Source: Hawksworthiomyces lignivorus (taxonomy: Eukaryota > Ascomycota > Sordariomycetes > Ophiostomatales > Ophiostomataceae). From it: 64,000 nt of DNA. The notes under the pieces were generated by a model, which was not told the origin of the DNA, searched no databases, and was given only the letters and a program-made list of their open reading frames with translations. Shown in pieces: positions 56,374 to 64,000 of the stretch. How positions within the stretch are numbered: the stretch's first letter is position 1; each line of letters starts with the position of its first letter. The position numbers were made by a program, and so were the translations under genes. Location: positions 434,001-498,000 of the forward strand of contig NTMA01000009.1 in NCBI GenBank assembly GCA_002917075.1, read 5' to 3'.

Positions 56374-57495
56374 TTAATTCGGGGTAAGCTTCAAGAGCCG
56401 CCCGCTGGTACCATCCTCGATCACCCAGATGGCGCCGTCCTTGCCCTCTCGTATACCGCGCATACGCTTACCCATTGAAAAGCGTTGAGCCTCCTTCGCT
56501 GTGTCACCAGTGATGGTTAAGCGCACAATCGATTGCGAGCTGAGACCGGTGATGATGGCATTGCCCTTCCAGCTGGAAAAGAGGTCGCTCTTGTAGATGA
56601 TCATGCCGGCTGGGGAGATGACGGGGACCCAGAATGCCTTGGGCGCGGCAAACTCGGGGCGCGAGCTGTGCGGGGGGATCGACCGGCCGTCGTAATGGTG
56701 GCCTTCGGACACGAGTGGCCAGCCGTAGTTGGCGCCCTTCTGAATCAGATTGAGCTCGTCACCGCCCATGGGCCCCATCTCGACTTCCCAGAGACGCCCC
56801 TGCGCGTCCCAATCGATGCCCAGCGGGTTGCGGTGGCCCAGCGACCAGATCTGTGCCTGGATGGCGCCTTCAGTGGCAAATGGGTTGTCCGCAAACGCGG
56901 TGCCATTGTCGTACAGCCTGATCACCTTGCCGAGGTTGCTGGTCATGGACTGGGCCGGTGTCATCTGGTTGATCTCACCGGAAGAGATCCATAGCGCGCT
57001 ATCGGGACCGAACAGCAGGCGACAGGCGAACTGGAGCCCGCCCGATGCCTTCTGCGAGTGGCGCCAGATGACCTCGAGGCCGGATAGCGCGCCGCCGCCG
57101 TTGGCATCCAGCGTCAGCTTGGCCCGCGCAACTGCGCCACCCGCCCCGCCGGTGCCGCTCTCGGCGTAGCTGATATATACAATACTGTTCTCGGTGTATT
57201 TCGGGTGCAAAGCGACGTCATGAAGACCGCCCTGGCCGCCGTAGGCGACGGCGGGTACACCGGTGATGGTGCCCTTGGACTTATCGACTGGATTGACGAG
57301 ACGCAGGTTGCCTCGTCTCTCGGTGACAAGGATGCGGTCGTCGGGAAGGAAGGCGATCGCCCATGGCTCGGAATGTGTGGTGATGGCAGTCGACTTGAAT
57401 GGCTGCTGGCGAGTGTTCAGTCGCTGCGATGGGACGGCCAAAGCACTGGTCACTAATGCCAGAGCGCAGGTGACAGAAAGTCCGAGATGCATCAT
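56374..57495 (-). CDS. Secreted quinoprotein sugar-dehydrogenase-like protein (GSDH/AA12-like)
   Basis: Predicted 373 residues, unspliced. Start ATG 57493-57495 (MMHLGLSVTCALALVTSALA, a clear signal peptide). Six-bladed beta-propeller family of soluble PQQ-dependent glucose/sorbosone dehydrogenases: SEPWAIAFLPDDRILVTERR, GGQGGLHDVALHPKY (with the conserved His), IVYISYAESG, LFGPDSALWISSGE, IWSLGHRNPLGIDWD, LWEVEMGPMGGDELNLI, GANYGWPLVSEG and ISPAGMIIYKS. These match the family's PQQ and calcium-site regions in order. It would act outside the cell on sugars or polyols. Fungi do not make PQQ themselves as far as is known, so the cofactor must come from elsewhere or the protein has another role. 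Marks the right end of the metabolic gene group. Confidence 0.85.
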   Translation of the reverse strand: MMHLGLSVTCALALVTSALAVPSQRLNTRQQPFKSTAITTHSEPWAIAFLPDDRILVTERRGNLRLVNPVDKSKGTITGVPAVAYGGQGGLHDVALHPKYTENSIVYISYAESGTGGAGGAVARAKLTLDANGGGALSGLEVIWRHSQKASGGLQFACRLLFGPDSALWISSGEINQMTPAQSMTSNLGKVIRLYDNGTAFADNPFATEGAIQAQIWSLGHRNPLGIDWDAQGRLWEVEMGPMGGDELNLIQKGANYGWPLVSEGHHYDGRSIPPHSSRPEFAAPKAFWVPVISPAGMIIYKSDLFSSWKGNAIITGLSSQSIVRLTITGDTAKEAQRFSMGKRMRGIREGKDGAIWVIEDGTSGRLLKLTPN

Positions 57496-59337
57496 TTTCG
57501 GGACGGCTATTGTTTCCAAGTGTATTGTGTTCTTAGGCAATCAAGGGTGGGGTGGCTCACATCGTATAGAAACTCTTAAGCTGTCTGTTTCCCCTAGGTA
57601 AGTTGATATATAAGAAACAGGAGGGCTCGAGCAACCTCTCGTCTCTATTTCCTGTCTCCTATAAGTATCCATAGGTCGACAATTTTGACAAACGTCCGGC
57701 AAAGCATTCTCACCTTAATCTAACACGACCATTCCTCTATTAAGAAAACTACCGGCGCCAAGGCCGGGTTGTGTGCTGAAAATTTCTAGGCGCCAATATA
57801 AAATAATCAAACTCATCCTTTTCTTGCGCCATGCGGGGTTCTCGATGCGTCTTTGCTATATTAGTATACGTGATATCTTTGTTGAGCATAACATAGCCAA
57901 GTACTTACTATATCATTTTTATGCCAAGAAGAGGAGAAGGGAGCAGAGCCAAGGATTCAATGCAGTAGCTAAGGCACTCTATATGGATAGAAGTAGAAAT
58001 TAAAATGAGGCAAAAAAAGAAACGAAGAAGAAGAAGAAAACGAATTTAAAAAGTTGAGAGCACAGAGACAAGGGAAGGGAGCGTTAGCATTCATGAGCGG
58101 TCGTCGAAGAAGTTGAAGGACTACAGCCGAAAGCAAGACAGGATCAGCGCCATATTTCCTAACCGGGTGGTCGCCAGTTCCTGCGGCCATAACAGCGGCG
58201 CTAGACTTTACAAGAATAAAATCTCTTTAATTGGTCAAATATATTGTCGAATTCAGGTGGGATAGCTGAGGAGATGCCCTCTCCACCACAACGAAAAAAC
58301 CCGTACACACAAATAAGACTACTATTTACTTTACGCCTAATGACATTTCTACGCATCTTCGAAGACACTCAAAATATCAGAATGCGAGCGATAGTAACAA
58401 TCTCAAGATTCTTAAAGCAAGTAGCTAATTTTAATCACTAGTCAGTGTATAATCTCTACTTCTTGAATGATGCTGTAAATATCACTAGCCGCAAGAAATA
58501 CTTTAAAGAGTGGTTTGTGTTAAGTTATAAGGTACTGTTACATGTGTCCAAGGGGATTGATCCTTTTTGTACTGGTACAGTAGCCTAGTGGCATCACTTG
58601 ACAGTTTGTATGTACGGGTTTTTTTGTTGTGGTGGAGGCCCTCTCTAATACTTTATACTTTAAAGAGGCAAACTCCACACTGTAGAGGGTGCTAAAAAAA
58701 TGGTGACACATACCTCTCTCCAAAACGTTCAAAGCGCGCGTCTCTCTTGAAACAATTTTAACTTTGTAGACCCAACTTTCGGTAGACTGACTGGCTTGGC
58801 AGATTGTTGGTTCGAGGACTTGAGGTTCACGACGTCAGAAACTTGCGGCCAAGAAAATTGAACGATGTCTCGACCTCATCATATTCACGATGACCCGAGT
58901 TTAAATTCTCAAACACCTCATTAAGCCCAGAAGGTGACCGGTTATGAGATGTGCATTGACTGAAAACCAGGGCCGTCATAAGTCATTCCCTAGTCAAATG
59001 CGAATAGTGGCCTTGACAAGTATAAAGAGGCATGAGAAGTTCCGAAAGTTAAAGCCTGAAGAAGCATTCTTCTTCGCAACATCAATTGCAGACCTCAATC
59101 GACGGCGCATTCTCAATACTCTCATTTTACTTTTGACTACCCACTACGGCATCCAACCTGTGAATTCATCCTATTTCAAGTCTCTTAGCCTTTCAGCAAG
59201 TGCCTCTGCTCCCCTTTTCCGCACGTATTAGTAGGCAGACCCGTCAGAATTACAAAATTGGAATCACAGAACTCTAACGAATGTAAAGTTAAAAGATACC
59301 AACTTCATCCATCCTTTGACAATCATACATATCCACC
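57496..59337. other. Intergenic region with repeat A fragments
   Basis: Repeat A left half at about 57985-58213 and a weak right-half match at 58655-58720. No supported gene. Confidence 0.45.
57985..58213 (+). repeat. Dispersed repeat A, left-half copy
   Basis: Aligns with 52910-53100 (shared GAATTTAAAAAGT, GGGAGCG/AAGAGCG, CGGTCGTCGA/CGGCCGTCGA, CCTAACC). Differences are dominated by T/C and A/G changes. The right half is absent here; a weak match 450 bp further (58655-58720, ACTGTAGAGG...GGTGACACA) may be its displaced remainder. Confidence 0.65.
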
Positions 59338-59496
59338 ATGTGTCGAATGACTCAGATCTATTATTCCTGCGGTTGCGTCAACGGCTTTGTCCTTATAGAG
59401 CCACGGTGCAAACACTACCCGCATTGTACCTCGACAAATGAGGGTGTTATGTATCTCCCGTATCCGTATTACTACCACCGGGACCCTGAAGAGTAG
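59338..59496 (+). CDS. Small Cys-rich protein, 52 residues
   Basis: ATG 59338 in a good start context (CCACCATG) to TAG 59494-59496, no intron. It starts MCRMTQIYYSCGCVNGFVLI, continues with EPRCKHYPHCTSTNE and ends with a Tyr/Pro-rich tail (MYLPYPYYYHRDPEE). Five of the six cysteines form a compact C-x-C...C...C array together with histidines, which could bind zinc. Fungal genomes contain many short proteins beginning in this manner (Met-Cys, aromatic, C-x-C), but I cannot name a function. No signal peptide, so probably intracellular. Confidence 0.55.
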   Translation: MCRMTQIYYSCGCVNGFVLIEPRCKHYPHCTSTNEGVMYLPYPYYYHRDPEE

Positions 59497-60424
59497 GGCG
59501 GCGTCAGCTGGTGGGCGAGGAGGTGGGCGAAGAGATAGACAAGCTACTGATTGATTTCCCCTACATCGTCTCTCCTTCATCCCTCCACGCCTCCTCTTCT
59601 AGACCCGTTATCTTACATGCCGCTGGTCGGCTGTTTAGACTAGGACGGAGGGAATTTCAGATCAGTGGTTAAGATGTTACCGTCTGTTATTCTTTGGTTT
59701 TACTACTATCATCAGCGGGATTGACTCCTAATCGGCATCCACTCTTTGAAACAATACAGGTGTACGCTAGCTACTATTGGTGAAATTTTACCAAGACACT
59801 CGTTCCATCTTTCTTGCGTCGTTAATATCCAATGTCACTGAATTTCCAACTGTCGGGTAGGCAGACTTGCATGAAACACGAGCAGCCATATTCAAAAGTG
59901 GGAATTTATGGATAGAATCAACTACCACACCCTGAGGTGTAATCCAGCACGTAGACTGAGGCGAAGCCAAAGCAAGGTTGTCAAAGTCTGATGATTTTCG
60001 TCGGTGGATTTTGGAGGGGGGCATTGGTAAATTCAGGGCAAACAGCTAGGCTGAATTGATGTAACACGAGGGTTGTTGATGTAGTATCTGTAGCTAGCCT
60101 AAACTGGCCATATGCATGTATATACAAGACAGGGCACCGTGCAGAGCTGCATGGCGCTAATTATTGGCTAACCAAACTCCCGCTAATGCAAATTCAGGCG
60201 TGTTGCATATTGTTAGTAGCAACTTCTCTGATTCTGAATGATTCAACGAGAGCCTGATAGACTTTGCTCTCTACGGGAGTAATATAAAAAGACGTTCCAT
60301 TACCCAACATATCCCAGAGGACAGAGCAAAGTTCTCTAACACCGATCAGATCCCCTCAGCTGCCTCCATTTTGAAGAACTATCTACTTTACATCCAATTA
60401 TTTCTATTCTGCCCAGCACTAGCC
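59497..60424. other. Intergenic region, promoter of the kinase-like gene
   Basis: TATA-like element at 60283-60290, 135 nt before the ATG at 60425. A 78-residue ATG-initiated frame on the minus strand (59788-60024) has no further support. Confidence 0.4.
60283..60290 (+). promoter_or_regulatory. TATA-like box of the kinase-like gene
   Basis: TATAAAAA lies 135 nt upstream of the start codon at 60425, a normal spacing for a fungal core promoter with a leader of about 100 nt. Confidence 0.45.
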
Positions 60425-61660
60425 ATGGCCCTCTCAATCTCATTCACTGTTGAGAACGTCCACCAGGGCTGGCCAAACGGACTCATCCTATATCGCATCC
60501 GTGTCCCAGCCCACGGCACTAGAGACTTCCATACAGATCAGGTAATCAAATACCTAACTGCCCCCAAGCTTCCCAAGGGCGCTAGTGGCGTGCCCGACCA
60601 TCACGGCACGCTCCTTGCGTTCGACGCCGTCCCCACCGGAGACTGGAACCTCGGGCGTCTTGTCGTTCCTGACGATAGCACCGAGGGCAAGTTCATCCTT
60701 GCCTCAACAGAGACAGTGCAGCTAGAGGAGGCCGTGGGGCTGCTGGACGCCGGTCCCTCCTGGTGCGGCAGCAAAGTCGACCTCGTGGACTTGTTGGACG
60801 CGCTGGACGCTTATCGCAAGAGCAGCGAGGCCGACGCTAACCAGGATGATATCCTGCGTATAGCCACCGATATCCAGTGCATGAACCGTGTCTCTGCTGC
60901 AGTCCTTCCTACCCCCGTCAGCACCGCCACTGCCGTGCGCGGGCCAGAAGTGATTGGCATCTGGGCATGGCAGCCGGGTCACGCTCACGGCATCGTGAAC
61001 GAGAGCCGTATCTGCTCCATCATTCAGGCCCGTGATCCGGGTCTTGCTCCGCGGTTCCACGCCCATATTACCGACAACGGCACGCGCGTGATCGGCTTTC
61101 TGCTCGAGCGCATCGCGGACGCGCGCGAGGCGGGACCCGCAGACCTAAACAAGTGCAAAGACACCCTGCGCCGCTTGCATGCCCTTGGGGTCGCCTATGG
61201 CGGGCCGCTCAAGAGACACTCATTTCTTGTTGGCAACGGCGATGGCGCGGTTCGCCTTCAAAGCTTCGGTGGATCGTTCGAGACGACGGACAAGGAGGTC
61301 CTGGGCCGTGAGCTTGCGGGCCTCGAGCAGGCGTTAACTCAGCAGCCCTCGGAGCTGGAAAAGTTCAATGCACCGATCGACAAAGCGCTCAGCGACCGGT
61401 TGATGGAGTTTCAAAGCCATGGGCTTACGCATCCCTTCGTGCACTGGCAGCTCACGAGCAACAAGCCCGTCACCTGGACGGCTGAGCAGCACAGAGAGAT
61501 GGTGGCTGAATTCGCAGCAAATGACTACCGCTGGACCGCAGAGGACTTGGAGAAAGCCAAGCAGCGCTTCGGTGGTTGGCAGATGTGGCCGTCGTTGGCG
61601 TTGCTAGCGAGCCAACTAGCTGAAGTTAGGGCACGTCTGCCCTGTGTTCTGATAAAATGA
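60425..61660 (+). CDS. Degenerate kinase-fold protein of fungi
   Basis: Predicted 411 residues, unspliced. Start ATG 60425 (MALSISFTVENVHQGW). The C-terminal half resembles the fungal kinase-like family often mislabelled alpha-galactosidase A: GFLLERIADAREAGPADLN, CKDTLRRLHALGVAYGGPLK, RHSFLVGNGDGAVRLQSFGG and a WTAEQHREMVAEF-type tail. The catalytic-loop position that normally reads HGD..(R/K)xNFLV is YGGPLKRHSFLV, so the catalytic Asp is missing, and the DFD/DFE-like position reads QSFGG. It is therefore probably a pseudokinase. The N-terminal half (LILYRIRVPAHGTRDFHTDQ) is fungus-specific. The name alpha-galactosidase should not be transferred; no glycosidase motif is visible. Confidence 0.75.
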   Translation: MALSISFTVENVHQGWPNGLILYRIRVPAHGTRDFHTDQVIKYLTAPKLPKGASGVPDHHGTLLAFDAVPTGDWNLGRLVVPDDSTEGKFILASTETVQLEEAVGLLDAGPSWCGSKVDLVDLLDALDAYRKSSEADANQDDILRIATDIQCMNRVSAAVLPTPVSTATAVRGPEVIGIWAWQPGHAHGIVNESRICSIIQARDPGLAPRFHAHITDNGTRVIGFLLERIADAREAGPADLNKCKDTLRRLHALGVAYGGPLKRHSFLVGNGDGAVRLQSFGGSFETTDKEVLGRELAGLEQALTQQPSELEKFNAPIDKALSDRLMEFQSHGLTHPFVHWQLTSNKPVTWTAEQHREMVAEFAANDYRWTAEDLEKAKQRFGGWQMWPSLALLASQLAEVRARLPCVLIK

Positions 61661-62699
61661 GGCACGGCAAGTTTAATGGTTTACAGTATATCTGTTATGA
61701 GTGATAGCGTGGAGACTTCTGTCTGCTATTTATCAGTTCCAACTTCAAATTTGTTTGAACATTATGGCGCCGTATTTGAAGGTGGAGTCGATAATGATCT
61801 GAATGAAAAGAAGTTAATTGAGTATCAATGTCAACTTACACATATTGAACTCTAAACGAGATAGATGGAAGTATCATACACATACAATCCACAATAAATT
61901 CGATAATGTATCGTCATCGTCAAACATGAAATCTGTACGACGATGGCGCCTTTGATAGTATGCGATTTGCGAAAATGTGGTAGACATCTTAAGATTACTT
62001 GTTTCTTGAAGAGCTGTCTTTACCTGACGCTGAAAGTGTCGTTTCTAATGAGCTAACCACTCTTGGGGGTTATGCTTCAATCAGCATTCATACTAACTAT
62101 TGAGATACAACTAAGTGTCGTTCCGCTGAAGAGAGCGGCTTTCAAAGGCTGGTTAACTCCGGAGATAGAAATCGTAACTCGGGTGTTATTTTAGACATCG
62201 AACAAGCACCGCCGGCAGAATCAAGCTAATGCTGCAAAGTGCGGGAATAGAAGTGCAGTCATTTAGTACCAATGGAAGATAATCATCTTGTCGGCCAGCT
62301 GTTCTTACGAGAGGGAGACTCATAACAGTTCGGAACTGACATGGACTTGTTCATCAGCGTGATACACTGCTATAAAGACGGTCGAAAAGACTAGTGTACA
62401 ATATAAAGTACAAAGTTTTTCGCGGAAACAATCTGTGACTGTTAAGGCCGCCAATAAAAGTGGCTCGCTCAAAAAGAAAAAAAAGCGCTGTCCAGAAGCA
62501 GTGCTTTCTCGCCTTAACTTGTGAAAATAGCGTATGATTATCTGAGAGTGCGACCTATGTCTTATCAACTAACTTTACGTTGACGAGACTTTAGCTCTCT
62601 GTGACTGCTTGCCGGAAATCGGCAAAAATCAGTTTTGCAGATTTCCGACAAGCAGTTTATGCCAGAGTCTTGCAGTGAATAAAACCAACTCCTTACTAG
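61661..62699. other. Convergent intergenic region with a hairpin
   Basis: Contains the inverted repeat at 62605-62655 just beyond the transcription-factor stop. No gene seen. Confidence 0.45.
62605..62655. repeat. Imperfect inverted repeat (23-bp arms, 5-nt loop)
   Basis: Arm 62605-62627 pairs with 62633-62655 with two mismatches around the loop ATCAG. The arm begins CTGCTTGCCGGAAATCGGCA. It lies 45 bp downstream of the stop codon of the minus-strand transcription factor, so it would fold in that gene's 3' untranslated RNA. Confidence 0.85.
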
Positions 62700-64000
62700 T
62701 TAGCATTGTAGATGACCATTCTCATCTGCATTTGACAAGACCCCAAGCATTGATGTTAATAGCCTATGTCCTATCTCAAAGCACATAGAATTGTGTATTT
62801 CATCCTCCCATATCTGAGTACATGCCTGCAGCGTGCCCAATATTGTTTGCTGATCGGGAGTATTGGACCCAGTGGCAAGAGGTGCATCATGGCGAAGGAG
62901 GTGAAGACCTGCTGTTAACATTGCTGAGAAGAAGTCAAGTCTGAAGAGGCGACTGAAAAGGTCTGCGTTGCCGAGGCTTTCTTCTTTATGTTCACAGAGA
63001 TCTCGGTGATGCACCAAGATGGCCAAACTGCATTCCAATGATGACCAATATGAGACTGGATACTGGGTAGGAGCGCAAGGATGTAGAGCATATAAGCGGT
63101 GTAGAACTAAGAGAAGGCGGCGGAAGAAGATGTCAAATGTGATGCGTAAAGCTGGTTTGCCATGTATGTGATCCGAGGCCATAAATTCTCTCAGTCTGTT
63201 GTTGTATTCTAGAACTTCGTCGTAAGATAGCTTGTCTGTGCCGCTATTTACTTTGGCCAGAATGGTACATATCATCGGGTACGCTTCTAGCAGTAGCATC
63301 CATGGATCGGTCGTCTCATAGCTGTGCGAAGTTGACGCATATTCGGTAGCGACATCGTCGACAGATATGAGTGGCGGCCTTCCTGTGATTGTAGCCGTGT
63401 GTATGCAAAAGTATACTATCAAAGCCCATAAAGTTCTTGCAGATTGCCTTTGACGGACAGTCTCGGCCGATCTGTCCCCTAGTTCTGGATTCTTGTTAAG
63501 TCCGATACTGACGGCAAGTCGTACGACAATACCAAGAAATGTCCAGCATGAATCGAACGTCCTGCAAGTTTGGTTGGCAGTTTGCTTCATGAAAACCATG
63601 AGACAGAGTGTCCTTATGTCTGTGAGCTCTGGTTGAACCATGAAAGGTGCCTTGCTCAGGCAGGCCTCGGCAGCCATGCAAAAGTCCACCGTGGGATCTC
63701 GATCTCGCGTGGTAGCAAAACAGCCCAACGCCAAAACCATTAAGAAGCTGGATAGCCAAGATACATTGCTTGACTTTGGGTCATTCCAGAACTGATTAAC
63801 CAGGCTGCAAAATCGAGAAACATCGATGATCGGATAGGTCGGTTGATAGAGAGTTAGATAAGCATCGACGTAAGTCTGACACTTTTCTCGCTGGCCTTGA
63901 AGCAGCTCATAGACTTCGTCGAGGGACATATATTTGGCGGCTCCTGGACTGTTAAACGGAAAATTGCTAGGGAGTACGGAATCGCCAACACCCTTAACAA
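62700..64000 (-). CDS. Fungal-specific transcription factor, partial (N-terminus outside window)
   Basis: The frame is open to the right edge (VGDSVLPSNFPFNSPGAAKY before MSLDEVYELLQGQREKC), so the start and any zinc cluster lie beyond 64000. The visible part matches the fungal-specific transcription-factor regulatory domain: TLYQPTYPIIDVSRFCSLVN, SSFLMVLALGCFATTRDRD, RTFDSCWTFLGIVVRLAVSI, SARTLWALIVYFCIHTATIT, and GRPPLISVDDVATEYAST. This is the usual order of aromatic and leucine-rich helices. It ends SNADENGHLQC at 62700. It could be a full-length Zn2Cys6 regulator; targets unknown. Confidence 0.8.
   Translation of the reverse strand, partial: VKGVGDSVLPSNFPFNSPGAAKYMSLDEVYELLQGQREKCQTYVDAYLTLYQPTYPIIDVSRFCSLVNQFWNDPKSSNVSWLSSFLMVLALGCFATTRDRDPTVDFCMAAEACLSKAPFMVQPELTDIRTLCLMVFMKQTANQTCRTFDSCWTFLGIVVRLAVSIGLNKNPELGDRSAETVRQRQSARTLWALIVYFCIHTATITGRPPLISVDDVATEYASTSHSYETTDPWMLLLEAYPMICTILAKVNSGTDKLSYDEVLEYNNRLREFMASDHIHGKPALRITFDIFFRRLLLVLHRLYALHPCAPTQYPVSYWSSLECSLAILVHHRDLCEHKEESLGNADLFSRLFRLDFFSAMLTAGLHLLRHDAPLATGSNTPDQQTILGTLQACTQIWEDEIHNSMCFEIGHRLLTSMLGVLSNADENGHLQC

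Noticed and set aside
58790..58830. GGTTCGAGGAC resembling a tRNA B box
   Set aside because: No matching A box or acceptor stem about 50 bp upstream, so no tRNA fold.
59788..60024. 78-residue ATG frame on the minus strand
   Set aside because: No known motif, and it lies in the promoter space of two genes; not enough support.

Overview
The window is nuclear DNA of a filamentous ascomycete, most likely a Sordariomycete close to Hypocreales. The evidence is short spliceosomal introns (about 50-100 nt, mostly GTAAGT/GTATGT...AG) in nearly every gene, several Zn2Cys6 regulators, an FTA2-like protein, a Goodbye-NACHT NLR, a GH28 polygalacturonase, many MFS permeases, and GC-rich genes set in AT-rich intergenic DNA. 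There is no rRNA, convincing tRNA, CRISPR array or intact transposon. All gene models below were spliced by eye.

Left part (0.9-9.2 kb): an MFS sugar permease (minus) is divergent from a cytosolic-type sulfatase (plus). The sulfatase converges on a regulator carrying two tandem Zn2Cys6 clusters (minus). Together they look like a candidate module for taking up and desulfating a sulfated compound. From 10.5 to 21.3 kb come lineage-specific genes: a Cys-rich/F-box-like protein, a glycosylated membrane protein with an internal frame change, a beta-lactamase-fold serine hydrolase, an FTA2 kinase-like protein and an unknown conserved-looking protein.

Middle part (22.6-37 kb): a secreted endopolygalacturonase converges on a sugar permease that lacks its C-terminus. 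Then follow an HNH-endonuclease-like protein, a SAM methyltransferase, a dienelactone-hydrolase pseudogene, a small secreted Cys-rich protein and a permease remnant lacking its N-terminal half. Degenerate repeats and a near-perfect 45-bp palindrome lie between them. This stretch looks like a decaying accessory region.

Right part (37.4-64 kb): a large NLR (Goodbye-NACHT-TPR-zinc finger) is followed by a tight set of metabolic genes. These are a medium-chain dehydrogenase, a Zn2Cys6 regulator (apparently with reading-frame lesions), an amidohydrolase, a Dal5-type permease, a DHA1 multidrug-type exporter and a secreted quinoprotein sugar-dehydrogenase-like protein. The set resembles a catabolic or detoxification cluster for an imported amide-type compound. 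The window ends with a 52-residue Cys-rich protein, a degenerate kinase-like protein and the C-terminal part of a fungal transcription factor running off the right edge.

A dispersed repeat family (copies near 10.1, 13.3, 53.0, 58.1 and perhaps 58.7 kb) and a second pair (28.3 and 34.6 kb) are visible; their differences look rich in C/T and G/A changes.
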